A DNA stretch of 64,000 nt from Ruthenibacterium lactatiformans (GTDB lineage Bacteria > Bacillota > Clostridia > Oscillospirales > Ruminococcaceae), in assembly GCF_000949455.1 (NCBI RefSeq), contig NZ_JXXK01000008.1:62001-126000 (forward strand), written 5' to 3'. Every line of letters begins with the position of its first letter. Positions within the stretch are counted from its first letter, which is position 1. Below, piece by piece: positions 1-8,969 of the stretch. A model generated the notes under the pieces. That model ran no database searches. It had not been told where the DNA came from and saw only the letters and a program-made list of their open reading frames with translations. Made by a program: the position numbers and the translations under genes.

Positions 1-1
1 G

Positions 2-802
2 CTTGGTAACGGCATATTTGACAGATTGAAAATCACAAATGACACTTCATTTGCATATACAATATCTATTTCTGACATTTGGGATATGAATACGGTGTTG
101 GACGCAAAATTCAATGGAAACACCCTTGCTGGCAATGTTGATTTCACGGCAGACAACGTTGATATGCTTCGCCTAAAAAAACGTCTAAAAGGTACAACTG
201 ACTGGGCAACCGTTTTTGAAAAAGCGATTCATAAAGCTGCCGATTTTTATGACATCTACATTGACCGATTCGCCGGAAACATGAGATCATACGAGTACGC
301 TGTCGTCCCAGTGTATGGAGATATAGAGGGCAATTTAAGCTTGATAGAAGTGCAAAGTGAATTCAAGGGATATTTCATTGCTGATGCAGAGACTATTTAT
401 GGTACCGAGTACAATGTTGCAACGGGGAATGTTTCTAAAAATCAAAATGCACAAGTTGTAAACACACTTGATTCCAAATATCCATATGTGATATCAAATA
501 GCCAAAATAATTACTATGCGTCTACTTTCGCTGCATTCTTTTTTGTTCCGTCAATGGATTGGTATGACAATACTGATAGGCGTAATCAAATTCTAGAGTG
601 GCTGCAAAATCGGAAGGCAAAAATTCTTAAATATGAAGACGGCCGGGTTTGGATGATTCGAGTTACAGGTTCCCCCTCTCTCTCCCCGTCTGGGCATCGC
701 GAAGTACCATCAATCAATTTTGACTGGGTAGAAATTGGAGATTGCAACAGCACGAATGATTTGGTGAGTAATGGATTGGTAAACGTCGGTTTGGAGGTGT
801 GA
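2..802 (+). CDS. phage tail protein, 5' partial
   Basis: The reading frame is open to the left edge, so the gene starts outside the window; the first possible start inside (TTG at 26) has no ribosome site and is not believed. About 267 residues are visible, soluble, with no signal peptide or membrane segment. I do not recognise a named domain with certainty. Its place directly before a hub-type protein and fibre genes fits a distal-tail or tail-tip component. It ends at 802, overlapping the ribosome site of the next gene, so the two are probably translationally coupled. The base composition is AT-rich like the rest of the phage segment. Confidence 0.6.
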   Translation, partial: LGNGIFDRLKITNDTSFAYTISISDIWDMNTVLDAKFNGNTLAGNVDFTADNVDMLRLKKRLKGTTDWATVFEKAIHKAADFYDIYIDRFAGNMRSYEYAVVPVYGDIEGNLSLIEVQSEFKGYFIADAETIYGTEYNVATGNVSKNQNAQVVNTLDSKYPYVISNSQNNYYASTFAAFFFVPSMDWYDNTDRRNQILEWLQNRKAKILKYEDGRVWMIRVTGSPSLSPSGHREVPSINFDWVEIGDCNSTNDLVSNGLVNVGLEV

Positions 803-804
803 GC

Positions 805-2343
805 ATGCACTTTCAAACCAAGCGTGATCTTTCAATCTTACATCAGCATACTAAAAATATGTATGTAATGGCGCAGATTCTTAATTATGATATGCAAATT
901 GTTGATTCATTTCAAGGTTCAATTACCGAATACTCTTATAGCGAAGACTGCGACTCTGATACAAGAAGAACAATCTCTCTTTCTGTTGTAATCAAAGACA
1001 AAACTTTTGACGTCGATGCGAACGCAAAAATTTGGCTTGATAAACTTATTCGTGTATATGTAGGATATGAAGATATGCGCACGTCAGAAATCGCATATTA
1101 CCCCAAAGGAGTTTATACGATTTGTGATAATAGTTTCAGCTGGGATTCAAGTACTTCTTCCCTTCAGATTTCATGTGTTGACCAATCAGCTTGCTGCGAT
1201 GGAACACGTAATGGCTATGTGCGTGGCCTGACAACAAAGATTGAAGAAGGAAGTAGTATTCGAGGCGCACTGATATCTCTTATCACCCAAGAGGCTGGAT
1301 TTAAAAAGTATCGTATAGACACATACCACAGAAGCGTTCCTGATGGGTACGAGGAAACCATTGCAGAATTTGATGAAATCCCATATGACATGGAATTTGA
1401 CGTAAACACCAGTATCTGGGAAAAAGTTGTTGAAATACGTGATTTGTATCCCGGTTGGGAAGCCTTTTTCGATGTAGATGGAACATTTGTGTTTCAAGGT
1501 ATCCCCACGTGCGAATTTGACGAACCTGTAATTACTGCAGAGCAATTGGCCCCGCTTGTTCAAGGAGAGCCTTGTACCATTACTTTCACTGAAGTTGCAA
1601 ACGTCACCGACCTTTATGGACAAAATATTGAACCAGATCATTATAGCGACAAATGCACGGTCTCTGGAGATACATACAAGATGACTATTGAAGACGAGAA
1701 CTTTGATGGCAACAATCTTGTCCTCAACACCAAGTTTCAAGTGTCAGTCAGCGCGACCTCAGTGAAAGGGCAAAAAATGTCTTTTAACAATGGTCCATCC
1801 TATCCAATTGTATACGAAGGCAATATTCCAATAAGCGCTGGCGATATGCGGCCTGAAACGCAATATATTGTGAAGTATAAAAAAGGACGCTTCTATTTTT
1901 ATGGGGAGTGCCAAGTACACGCGATTTGCAAAGAAGTTGCTTTTACGCCAACCGCAGAACAAATTGCTGAAGATAAAGTCTATGAAAGTTGCAACAACAT
2001 AAAATATCGTGTGATTCCTGATAGTCCGTTTGCAATAAAGGAAATGTGGAAAGACGAAATTCGACGACCACTGGCTGGCGGAGAATATGAAAATATATTT
2101 TCTAATGATTTAGCTTCTCAACGAGCTGACTATGAAACATGGAAAACAACACGCCTCATGAGCCGATTAGAACTTCCAATCATCGAAATCCCATGGCTTT
2201 CAACAAATCAGCTTATTGAATACACTTCAAAGCGCACAGGTGAAACAAAAAAATATATTGTAAAGCAAATAAGCACTTCAAATGGACTGTCAACGCTGAG
2301 CTGCATTGAGTTTTATCCGTTATATCCGTTTATCGTCCAATAG
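805..2343 (+). CDS. phage tail hub / baseplate-like protein
   Basis: A 512-residue protein. The ATG at 805 is chosen over the GTG at 799 because GGAGGT (793-798) lies 6 bases before the ATG but touches the GTG. The N-terminal third contains a beta-rich section with the motif YPKGVYTI followed by SLQISCVD, as in tail proteins of Clostridia siphophages (DUF5048-like, from memory). Such proteins form the central hub between tail tube and fibres. A hairpin terminator follows 12 bases after the stop. Assignment to tail structure is fairly safe from context; the exact role is inference. Confidence 0.6.
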   Translation: MHFQTKRDLSILHQHTKNMYVMAQILNYDMQIVDSFQGSITEYSYSEDCDSDTRRTISLSVVIKDKTFDVDANAKIWLDKLIRVYVGYEDMRTSEIAYYPKGVYTICDNSFSWDSSTSSLQISCVDQSACCDGTRNGYVRGLTTKIEEGSSIRGALISLITQEAGFKKYRIDTYHRSVPDGYEETIAEFDEIPYDMEFDVNTSIWEKVVEIRDLYPGWEAFFDVDGTFVFQGIPTCEFDEPVITAEQLAPLVQGEPCTITFTEVANVTDLYGQNIEPDHYSDKCTVSGDTYKMTIEDENFDGNNLVLNTKFQVSVSATSVKGQKMSFNNGPSYPIVYEGNIPISAGDMRPETQYIVKYKKGRFYFYGECQVHAICKEVAFTPTAEQIAEDKVYESCNNIKYRVIPDSPFAIKEMWKDEIRRPLAGGEYENIFSNDLASQRADYETWKTTRLMSRLELPIIEIPWLSTNQLIEYTSKRTGETKKYIVKQISTSNGLSTLSCIEFYPLYPFIVQ

Positions 2344-2354
2344 TGCAACAAGCC

Positions 2355-2385
2355 AAAGCGCCTTTTAAATGGCGCTTTTTATTTT
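2355..2385 (+). terminator. intrinsic terminator inside the phage late operon
   Basis: AAAGCGCC (2355-2362) and GGCGCTTT (2371-2378) form a perfect 8-bp stem around an 8-base loop, followed by a T-rich run to 2385. It lies between two tail genes on the same strand, so it probably reduces rather than stops late transcription. Confidence 0.7.
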
Positions 2386-2402
2386 ACAGGGAGGTGGCCG
2401 CA

Positions 2403-2762
2403 ATCAGCGCAACATATCCAAATTTAAATGGTACTTCCTTTCCAGAAAACATTGATTCGTTCCCTAAAAAAACTGAGCCTGGGATTGAAGATCTCACCAA
2501 AATTGAACAATATCACGCCAAGTATGCTGCGCATGACCTGGCAGGAGCTAATGCAATTCTCTCTACTTATCCTGAGCTTAAAACAATGCTCATCAATGCT
2601 GAGACACTCAATCAGTATCGTGATGCCATCATTGCGATTGAAACATACTACAAATATCAGTATGAAACATATCTCGCAAATACCACTAAGCAGATCATAA
2701 TTAATCAAAATCAGCCATCAGGTCAGTTAAAAGACGATATATGGCTTGAGGTCATCTCGTAG
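2403..2762 (+). CDS. hypothetical phage protein with probable ATC start
   Basis: The frame is open from 2343, but a terminator hairpin occupies 2355-2378 and the only good ribosome site, GGGAGGTG, ends at 2396. Six bases later is ATC (2403). The spacing is the same as in the next gene, where GGAGGG is followed by 6 bases and ATG. A GTG at 2394 lies inside the ribosome site and is unlikely. The product is about 119 residues, acidic, rich in Tyr, Gln and Asn, with a helical middle and no recognised domain. It sits between tail hub and fibre genes, so it is probably a small tail component or chaperone. Confidence 0.5.
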   Translation: MSATYPNLNGTSFPENIDSFPKKTEPGIEDLTKIEQYHAKYAAHDLAGANAILSTYPELKTMLINAETLNQYRDAIIAIETYYKYQYETYLANTTKQIIINQNQPSGQLKDDIWLEVIS

Positions 2763-2774
2763 GGAGGGATTTCA

Positions 2775-3092
2775 ATGGCGAAAAAAATTGTTCGAGCACA
2801 TCAGAAACTTGCCGATGGCTCATATGATACTTTACATTATGAAACAGAAAAAGCTGCAATCGTTGACTTTGAACATACTCATGACGACAGGTACTATACC
2901 GAAGCAGAGATGAACACAAAACTGAATGCAAAAGAACCCGCATTCACAAAAAACAATGCATTCAATAAAAACTTCGGCACAGCGGCGGGCACTGTATGCC
3001 AAGGCAACGACAGCCGCCTGTCCAATGCGCGGCGGGCAAGCAACATCACAATGAGCCTGTCCGGCACTACGCTGACAATCAACTATTCGTGA
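2775..3092 (+). CDS. short phage tail-fibre-like protein
   Basis: A 105-residue protein that starts 6 bases after GGAGGG. Residues ~34-55 contain the pattern HTHDDRYYTEAEMNTKL, which is typical of trimeric phage fibre and side-tail proteins. It is followed by GTAAGTVCQGNDSRLSNAR, a stretch that recurs in receptor-binding fibres of Firmicutes phages. The protein is short for a fibre and may be one modular subunit, with the following gene supplying the tip. The family resemblance is seen in the motif; the exact host-binding role is inference. Confidence 0.65.
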   Translation: MAKKIVRAHQKLADGSYDTLHYETEKAAIVDFEHTHDDRYYTEAEMNTKLNAKEPAFTKNNAFNKNFGTAAGTVCQGNDSRLSNARRASNITMSLSGTTLTINYS

Positions 3093-3104
3093 GGCGGTGC
3101 AAAC

Positions 3105-3656
3105 ATGCCTTTGATTTTTAATGGTAATTCAATACCCGGCAACGGGGCCGTCATAGAGAACGGTGTGTCGTTGTCGAGCCTTAAAGCCAATAATGTAGAA
3201 GTTTGGAAACGTCAAAAAACGGTCTATCCAGGAATACCAGTTGCTAAAACACAAAATCTTGGGTATGCCGCATATTTTACCGTTACAAATAGTGGATCAG
3301 ATATTAAAGTTGACGCATTCGGAGGAACTGAACGCGGATATGGCCGTGTAATGCTCGGCGGATTCAATTCATGGGGATATTCAAAAATATACTTTTCGAA
3401 CCTCAGTATATCACTGGCCAACTCTTTCTCTCATGCCAAAGTAGCGCTTAGTGATATTAACGGGAATGTAGTACAGCAGCTTATTTACCGCGAAACAGGA
3501 GAGGCTGGCGGCGTCTATGTAACTTACGCAGCCAGTGACATATTCACAATCAATGCGGAAAACGGAAACTATTATTTGATGCTCGAAGTGGCTTCCGGCG
3601 CTACGAGTGGTGGTTTACATGCGACCATTCAAATGAACGGATGCTATTTGATTTAA
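3105..3656 (+). CDS. hypothetical phage tail/receptor-binding protein
   Basis: A 183-residue protein beginning 13 bases after the previous stop. The start MPLIFNGNSIPGNGAVIENG with GVSLSSLKANNVEVWK is a pattern seen at the N terminus of small tail-tip proteins in gut phages. The rest is beta-rich with many Gly, Ser and Asn, like a jelly-roll or fibre-head domain. No signal peptide or membrane segment is seen. Its position between fibre and lysis genes supports a structural or adhesin role; no precise function is claimed. Confidence 0.5.
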   Translation: MPLIFNGNSIPGNGAVIENGVSLSSLKANNVEVWKRQKTVYPGIPVAKTQNLGYAAYFTVTNSGSDIKVDAFGGTERGYGRVMLGGFNSWGYSKIYFSNLSISLANSFSHAKVALSDINGNVVQQLIYRETGEAGGVYVTYAASDIFTINAENGNYYLMLEVASGATSGGLHATIQMNGCYLI

Positions 3657-3671
3657 AATGGAGGACCACAT

Positions 3672-4076
3672 ATGCTTAAAATTACATTGAAGAATGGAAA
3701 AGAATATACAGCTCTTGATTCTACGGCAGTTTACCCCAGCGGCAATCCGAGCACACGGAGTCGGATGGAGATTCACTTGCCAGAAGACGCCATGCCCGTA
3801 GATACGTTCGCCGCAATATTTGCAGACGAAAATGCAACGTCTGAAATCCGCATGACACGTACGGTAGATGAGGACAACCCTGAAAAAGGCCAGAAAGCTG
3901 GAGACATCATTTATGACACGCTCTACAAGCAGTATTGTATCGTTACGAGTGTTGGGAAGAAACGGATCACGAATACCAATTTTTCCAGTGGACAAGTATC
4001 TGATGCCATGCATTTGGTGGTAGAGCTTGAGCAACGCACTTATATTGAGCAACAGCTTGCCGCACTTGGCCTGTAA
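3672..4076 (+). CDS. hypothetical phage protein
   Basis: A 134-residue soluble protein with a clear ribosome site (GGAGG, 7 bases before ATG). The N terminus MLKITLKNGKEYTALDSTAV and the regular alternation of charged and hydrophobic residues suggest a small beta-barrel fold. I recognise no named family. It lies in the same rightward operon, 15 bases after one tail gene and 14 before the endolysin gene, so it is probably a late structural or assembly protein. Confidence 0.45.
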   Translation: MLKITLKNGKEYTALDSTAVYPSGNPSTRSRMEIHLPEDAMPVDTFAAIFADENATSEIRMTRTVDEDNPEKGQKAGDIIYDTLYKQYCIVTSVGKKRITNTNFSSGQVSDAMHLVVELEQRTYIEQQLAALGL

Positions 4077-4090
4077 GGGAGGGTCGCCTT

Positions 4091-5089
4091 ATGGCACAAA
4101 AAGTATTGTTTCCTGGTACACATATGCGTATTACTCAGGACGAATACGGTGTAACTTCGCATAAGGGAAGCTTGGCTCGTGACGATGGCGGAGAAAGCAC
4201 AGCATTCGACAGCCCAGTGCTTGCACCGTTTGATGGATATTTTACCCGTGTGCGCACCGACAGCAGCCACGAAACGTATTTCGTCAGCGATGAACCGGTA
4301 GAGTGTGCGAACGGCTATGTGGGTATCATTACCTTTTTATTTATGCATGACAATCTTAACCGATTTGCTGCCGGAGCACATGTCAAACAGGGAACCATTA
4401 TTGGATATGAAGGTGGGTTTGGCAACGGCCGAAAGGACCGGTTCGCACACCACACGCACCGTGAGTGGAGCCAAGGCAAAAATACAACTCAGTATAAAAA
4501 TAGCCGAGGCACATATGTAATTGCAAATCAGATGCATGAATATGATGTGTGTTTCCTTCGCCCCGACACAATGGTTTATACCAGAAGTGGCTTTGTACGC
4601 GCCGACAACCTAACCATCGTCAAAGACAACGTAGGACACGCATTTAAGATTGATAAGGAGGCTGAAAACGATATGAAATTCCTAAAAGTTCTTTCCGACA
4701 AGTGCGAAGTGTTCTCTCGTGCTGATGTGAATGCCGTAGATACCACCTACAATGGTGGACGTCTAAAGGTAGGCGAACACTACCCCATTCAAGCAGATGT
4801 AGGTAGCGATGGCACCTATGCATGGGTGCGAATTCAGGCGGGAGCCGAAAAACGGTATGCTGTGGTGCTACCTGATCGCAGCGAAATTGTGGAACTATCT
4901 GCCGGGGATGCCATTACGGCATGTATGGCACAGGCAGACAGCGGAGGCACAGCAGAATTGGAAGCGGAATTGGCGCAGGCTACTGCCGAAAGAGATGCGG
5001 CTATCAGTCTTGCCAGCAAAGAGACCACACGTGCAGATGCAGCGAACAAAAAGATCTCTGATATTAAAACATATGTTGCGAGTGTATAA
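4091..5089 (+). CDS. phage endolysin, M23-peptidase-like
   Basis: A 332-residue protein. Residues ~20-125 resemble the M23 (LytM/lysostaphin) metallopeptidase fold: H24 in SHKGS with D31/D32 as the likely first two zinc ligands, H86 in FMHDN, and H121/H123 in HHTHREW as the HxH pair. The spacing between H24 and the acid is longer than in LytM. Residues ~285-325 form a coiled coil rich in Ala and Glu. The holin gene follows 46 bases downstream, the usual lysis-cassette order. Cleavage of peptidoglycan cross-bridges is inferred from family; the bond is unknown. Confidence 0.6.
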   Translation: MAQKVLFPGTHMRITQDEYGVTSHKGSLARDDGGESTAFDSPVLAPFDGYFTRVRTDSSHETYFVSDEPVECANGYVGIITFLFMHDNLNRFAAGAHVKQGTIIGYEGGFGNGRKDRFAHHTHREWSQGKNTTQYKNSRGTYVIANQMHEYDVCFLRPDTMVYTRSGFVRADNLTIVKDNVGHAFKIDKEAENDMKFLKVLSDKCEVFSRADVNAVDTTYNGGRLKVGEHYPIQADVGSDGTYAWVRIQAGAEKRYAVVLPDRSEIVELSAGDAITACMAQADSGGTAELEAELAQATAERDAAISLASKETTRADAANKKISDIKTYVASV

Positions 5090-5135
5090 CTCGGTTACTT
5101 AACTTTATATAACTCAACAAAGGAAGGTTGATTTT

Positions 5136-5408
5136 ATGGATATTTCTATTTTTGGTATTGGTTCCGTGGCTGCGATTACAGTTCTGTGCTATTTGGTTGG
5201 CTCTGGTGCAAAAACCACGCCGCTTGATAATAAATATATTCCTGTCATCTGTGGTTGCACTGGCCTCGTGCTGGGCCTTGTAGCCATGTACGCTGGCATG
5301 CCTGAATTTCCTGCAACAGATCCTATCACGGCGGCAGCTGTCGGCGCGGTGTCTGGTCTTGCGGCGACTGGCATCAACCAGGCCGTGAAACAACTTGGCA
5401 AAAACTGA
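5136..5408 (+). CDS. phage holin
   Basis: A 90-residue protein with two or three hydrophobic segments (about residues 3-24, 34-55 and 63-80), separated by a short polar turn (KTTPLDNKYIP) and ending in a basic tail. This matches the Phage_holin_5_2 type by pattern. Holins make pores that let the endolysin reach the wall and time lysis. It has a strong ribosome site (GGAAGG) and is the last gene of the phage operon; a strong terminator follows at 5453. Confidence 0.75.
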   Translation: MDISIFGIGSVAAITVLCYLVGSGAKTTPLDNKYIPVICGCTGLVLGLVAMYAGMPEFPATDPITAAAVGAVSGLAATGINQAVKQLGKN

Positions 5409-5452
5409 ATCATATATTTCTGCCAAAACATATATTGTACTGTAAACAAAAC

Positions 5453-5493
5453 AGGGCGAGAAAGACGTTTGAGTCTTCCTTGCCCTATTTTTT
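5453..5493 (+). terminator. intrinsic terminator after the lysis genes
   Basis: A hairpin with outer arms AGGGC/GCCCT and inner arms AAGAC/GTCTT around GTTTGA, followed by a run of T. It separates the rightward phage genes from the leftward capsule locus. Confidence 0.8.
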
Positions 5494-5512
5494 ACGAATT
5501 TTAAGCAATATA

Positions 5513-6562
5513 TCAAGAGATATCATAGAAAAAAGTTTTTAGAATTTGCGCATTGGCTTCAAAATCGACCCCGATCATTTTGCGTCCGTCCACCCCTACG
5601 CTGTTCCAGCATGTTTCGTAGGTAGGAATCGTCATTTGTTCCATCTTAGAGCCTTCACTCAGAAATGCAGGTACCTCAAGCATCAAACGTGTAATTTCAG
5701 CTTTTGTCAAATTCGTTTGAACCATGGGCAAAATTGCATCAGCTAATGCATTTAGAGTGAAGATATCTGAATTTTTCACCTGATTAATTGCCGCCTGAAT
5801 CACCGTGCGCTGACGTTCAATGCGTTTCCAGTCGCTATCGATTTTACGAATACGGGCGTAGGTCAGCGCAGTCGCGCCGTTTAAATGTTGTTGTCCCGCT
5901 GAGACACGTTGGATTTCTTTCGAAGAATCCTGCCTGGCAGCGTTATTTATATATTCCGCTTCTGCTGGAGTTAATTCAATATCAATTCCACCAATTGCAG
6001 AAATTCCTTCTTTAAATGCATTAAAATTAACACGAATATACCGATTCACATCCAGCTTAAAGCAATCGCGCACCGTCTGCATTGTAAGGGCGGCACCGCC
6101 ATATCGGAAGGTGTGTGTGATCCAATCATCATTACGTCCCGGTACCGGTACGCCGATTCCTCGTTCAATGCTAATCAGCTTAATCGTATGCTCCTTCGTA
6201 TTCAGACTCATCACCATGATTGAATCCGCACGTGCGTTCTCATTAAATTCATCCGTTCGTTCATCCGTACCGAGCAACAGAATATTCACAACATTATCGT
6301 CGTGATAAATGTCACCTTCCAAAATTTCTATTCCACCGGAAGCATCCACATCTTCCGGTGCATCCGGAAGGTCGGCAATGTCCAACTCATCATTATCTAT
6401 GGCATAACTTGTGCTGGTGTCTATTTCTTTACTGCCATCATCATATTGAATCAAATCAAGCTTTGAATTATAATACGCCCATCCCAATAAAGTCATTATT
6501 GTTAAAAGTAGAATTATTGAAATGGTAATGATAATGCCAATCGGTTTTTTTCTGTTTTTCAA
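5513..6562 (-). CDS. LytR-CpsA-Psr (LCP) family glycopolymer ligase
   Basis: A 349-residue protein with a short cytoplasmic basic start, one membrane segment (about residues 8-30) and an extracellular LCP domain. Diagnostic features are LLLGTDER, NARADSIMVMSLN, the basic SIERG site, FRYGG and the late YARIRKIDSDWKRIERQ region, whose arginines bind the polyprenyl pyrophosphate. LCP enzymes move lipid-linked glycopolymer onto peptidoglycan. It is the last gene of the capsule locus, so it probably anchors the finished polymer to the wall. It converges on the phage operon across one terminator. Confidence 0.9.
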   Translation of the reverse strand: MKNRKKPIGIIITISIILLLTIMTLLGWAYYNSKLDLIQYDDGSKEIDTSTSYAIDNDELDIADLPDAPEDVDASGGIEILEGDIYHDDNVVNILLLGTDERTDEFNENARADSIMVMSLNTKEHTIKLISIERGIGVPVPGRNDDWITHTFRYGGAALTMQTVRDCFKLDVNRYIRVNFNAFKEGISAIGGIDIELTPAEAEYINNAARQDSSKEIQRVSAGQQHLNGATALTYARIRKIDSDWKRIERQRTVIQAAINQVKNSDIFTLNALADAILPMVQTNLTKAEITRLMLEVPAFLSEGSKMEQMTIPTYETCWNSVGVDGRKMIGVDFEANAQILKTFFYDIS

Positions 6563-6650
6563 AGTATAGTCTCCCTTTTGTTATAAACGGAATATCAAGC
6601 GCACGTTGTCTTTTGCTCACCACGGAGAGGTAGCATATTTGAGCAGCACA

Positions 6651-6672
6651 GCCATGTGGCTGAACACATGGC
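6651..6672. other. stem-loop after ugd
   Basis: GCCATGTG and CACATGGC form a perfect 8-bp stem with a 6-base loop, just after the ugd stop in the direction of capsule transcription. On that strand there is no T run, so it may be an RNA-stabilising or processing hairpin rather than a terminator. Confidence 0.5.
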
Positions 6673-6679
6673 CTAATTT

Positions 6680-7912
6680 TTAATCGCGGCGGAACAGGTC
6701 GCGGGTGTAGACCTTTTCCTTCACATCGTCCAAGCAGCTGTCGTAGCGGTTGGCAATGATGGCCTGACTGCGTTTCTTGAATTCTTCAAGGTCATTGACA
6801 ACTTCACTGCCAAAGAACGTCGTACCATTCTCCAGAGTCGGTTCGTAAATGATAACAGTTGCGCCCTTGGCCTTGATGCGTTTCATGACGCCCTGAATAG
6901 AGGACTGGCGGAAGTTATCAGAGTTCGACTTCATGGTCAGGCGGAAGACACCAACCACAACATTGCGTTCCTTGCTTGGATCGTAGTCCTCATTTGCTTC
7001 GTATGCACCGGCGATTTCTAGCACACGATCTGCTATGTAATCCTTGCGAGTACGGTTAGACTCGACGATTGCCTGAATCAAGTTTTCCGGGACATCAGCA
7101 TAGTTGGCAAGGAGCTGCTTGGTGTCTTTGGGCAGGCAATAGCCGCCGTAACCAAAGGACGGATTGTTGTAATGGCTTCCGATTCGTGGGTCAAGGCAGA
7201 CACCCTCAATGATCTGCTGGGTGTTCAGCCCTTTCATTTCTGCGTAGGTATCCAGTTCATTGAAGTAGCTGACACGCAAAGCCAGATAGGTATTGGCAAA
7301 CAGCTTGACAGCCTCAGCCTCGGTAAAGCCCATAATTAAGGTATCAATCTTCTCCTTGATTGCGCCTTCCTGCAGTAAGCCGGCAAAGGTATTCGCAGCT
7401 TTCACCAGACGAGCATTCTCCACATCAGTTCCGACAATGATGCGGCTCGGATAAAGGTTGTCATACAGTGCCTTGGATTCACGCAGGAACTCTGGGCTAA
7501 AGATGATGTTGTCACAATGGTACTTCTCGCGGATGCTTGCCGTAAAGCCCACAGGGATTGTGGACTTGATGACCATGATGGCGTCAGGGTTGTACTGCAT
7601 GACCAGCTTGATGACTGCTTCAACTGCCGAAGTATCGAAGAAGTTCTTCTTGCTGTCATAGTTGGTCGGAGCAGCAATGACAACGAAGTCAGCATCCTTG
7701 TAGGCCGCTTCTGCGTCCAGCGTAGCCGTCAGGTTTAAACTCTTTTCAGCGAGATACTTTTCGATGTACTCGTCCTGAATCGGCGACTTCTTGTGGTTGA
7801 TGAGGTCAACCTTTTCTGGGATAATGTCCACTGCCATAACCTCATGGTGCTGTGACAGCAACGTGGCAATGGACAAACCGACATAGCCGGTACCCGCAAC
7901 TGCAATTTTCAC
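6680..7912 (-). CDS. ugd: UDP-glucose 6-dehydrogenase
   Basis: It oxidises UDP-glucose to UDP-glucuronate with NAD. The GTG at 7912 is chosen because the Rossmann motif VAGTGYVGLS follows at once and a GGGGGAG ribosome site lies just upstream; an upstream in-frame start would overlap the previous gene. The 410 residues match the short form of the family. The catalytic cysteine is in GYGGYCLPKD. The preceding gene encodes a UDP-glucuronate 4-epimerase, so together they give UDP-galacturonate. In this locus the product is a precursor for the capsule repeat unit. Confidence 0.92.
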   Translation of the reverse strand: MKIAVAGTGYVGLSIATLLSQHHEVMAVDIIPEKVDLINHKKSPIQDEYIEKYLAEKSLNLTATLDAEAAYKDADFVVIAAPTNYDSKKNFFDTSAVEAVIKLVMQYNPDAIMVIKSTIPVGFTASIREKYHCDNIIFSPEFLRESKALYDNLYPSRIIVGTDVENARLVKAANTFAGLLQEGAIKEKIDTLIMGFTEAEAVKLFANTYLALRVSYFNELDTYAEMKGLNTQQIIEGVCLDPRIGSHYNNPSFGYGGYCLPKDTKQLLANYADVPENLIQAIVESNRTRKDYIADRVLEIAGAYEANEDYDPSKERNVVVGVFRLTMKSNSDNFRQSSIQGVMKRIKAKGATVIIYEPTLENGTTFFGSEVVNDLEEFKKRSQAIIANRYDSCLDDVKEKVYTRDLFRRD

Positions 7913-7926
7913 TCTTTTTCTCCCCC

Positions 7927-8967
7927 TTACTCCATATAAAACTCTTTGTACCACTCGGCAAACTTCCGCAGACCCTCGCGCAACGGGGTGTGGGGCTTAA
8001 ACCCGAAGTCACGTTCCAGCGGCTCTGTATCTGCATAGGTCACAGGCACATCACCTGGCTGCATGGGAACCAGCTCCTTGTGAGCCTCAAAGTCATAATC
8101 AGCAGGCAGAACACCGGCACGAACCAGTTCCTCCGACAGAATCCATACAAAATCCAGCAGATTCTCCGGATTGCTATTGCCGATGTTGTAAACTGCATAC
8201 GGCGGAATCGGCAAACCATCCTCACCATTTTTCTTTTCCGGTGCTTTCTTCATCACACGGACAACACCTTCCACGATATCATCCACATAAGTAAAGTCGC
8301 GCTTGCAGTTACCGTAGTTGAAGATTTTAATAGTCTCACCATTCACCAACTTATTGGTAAAACCAAAGTATGCCATATCCGGACGACCAGCAGGACCGTA
8401 AACCGTAAAGAACCGCAGACCAGTAGAGGGAATGTTATAAAGCTTGCTATAGGCGTGTGCCATAAGCTCATTGGATTTTTTAGTGGCGGCATAGAGCGAC
8501 ACCGGGTTATCGACCTTATCGTCCGTGGAGTACGGCACCTTCTTGTTGCTGCCATAGACGGAGGAACTGGAGGCATATACCAGATGTTCTACAGGATAAT
8601 GGCGGCAAGCTTCCAGAATGTTATAGAAGCCAATCATGTTGCTCTCGATGTAAGCATCCGGGTTGGTGATGGAGTAACGCACACCAGCCTGAGCACCCAG
8701 ATTGACCACAACATCCGGGTGATGCTTCTCAAAAATGCTGTTGATAAGTGCTTTGTCCGCAAGGTTTCCCTTGATAAATGTATAGTTCTCGAACTTTTGA
8801 AGCTCCGCAAGACGAGCTTCCTTGATGCGGACATCATAGTAATCGTTCATGTTATCCAGACCGATGACATTGGTATCCGGCTCGGTAGTCAGGATACGCT
8901 TGGCAAGGTTGGAACCAATGAAACCGGATGAACCGGTGATAAATACTGTTTTAGCCAACTTCTTCAC
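7927..8967 (-). CDS. UDP-glucuronate 4-epimerase
   Basis: An extended short-chain dehydrogenase/reductase of about 346 residues. The NAD-binding motif is GSSGFIGS, and the catalytic part has SSSSVYG and YAATKK (YxxxK). The early motif DNMNDYYDVRIKEARL is characteristic of the UDP-GlcA to UDP-GalA epimerases (CapI/LpsL type). The start is placed at GTG 8967, 2 bases from the previous stop; TTG 8958 is an alternative. It lies between capG and ugd, and pairs with ugd to make UDP-galacturonic acid. The reaction is inferred from family; UDP-glucose epimerisation is less likely. Confidence 0.85.
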   Translation of the reverse strand: MKKLAKTVFITGSSGFIGSNLAKRILTTEPDTNVIGLDNMNDYYDVRIKEARLAELQKFENYTFIKGNLADKALINSIFEKHHPDVVVNLGAQAGVRYSITNPDAYIESNMIGFYNILEACRHYPVEHLVYASSSSVYGSNKKVPYSTDDKVDNPVSLYAATKKSNELMAHAYSKLYNIPSTGLRFFTVYGPAGRPDMAYFGFTNKLVNGETIKIFNYGNCKRDFTYVDDIVEGVVRVMKKAPEKKNGEDGLPIPPYAVYNIGNSNPENLLDFVWILSEELVRAGVLPADYDFEAHKELVPMQPGDVPVTYADTEPLERDFGFKPHTPLREGLRKFAEWYKEFYME

Positions 8968-8969
8968 CC

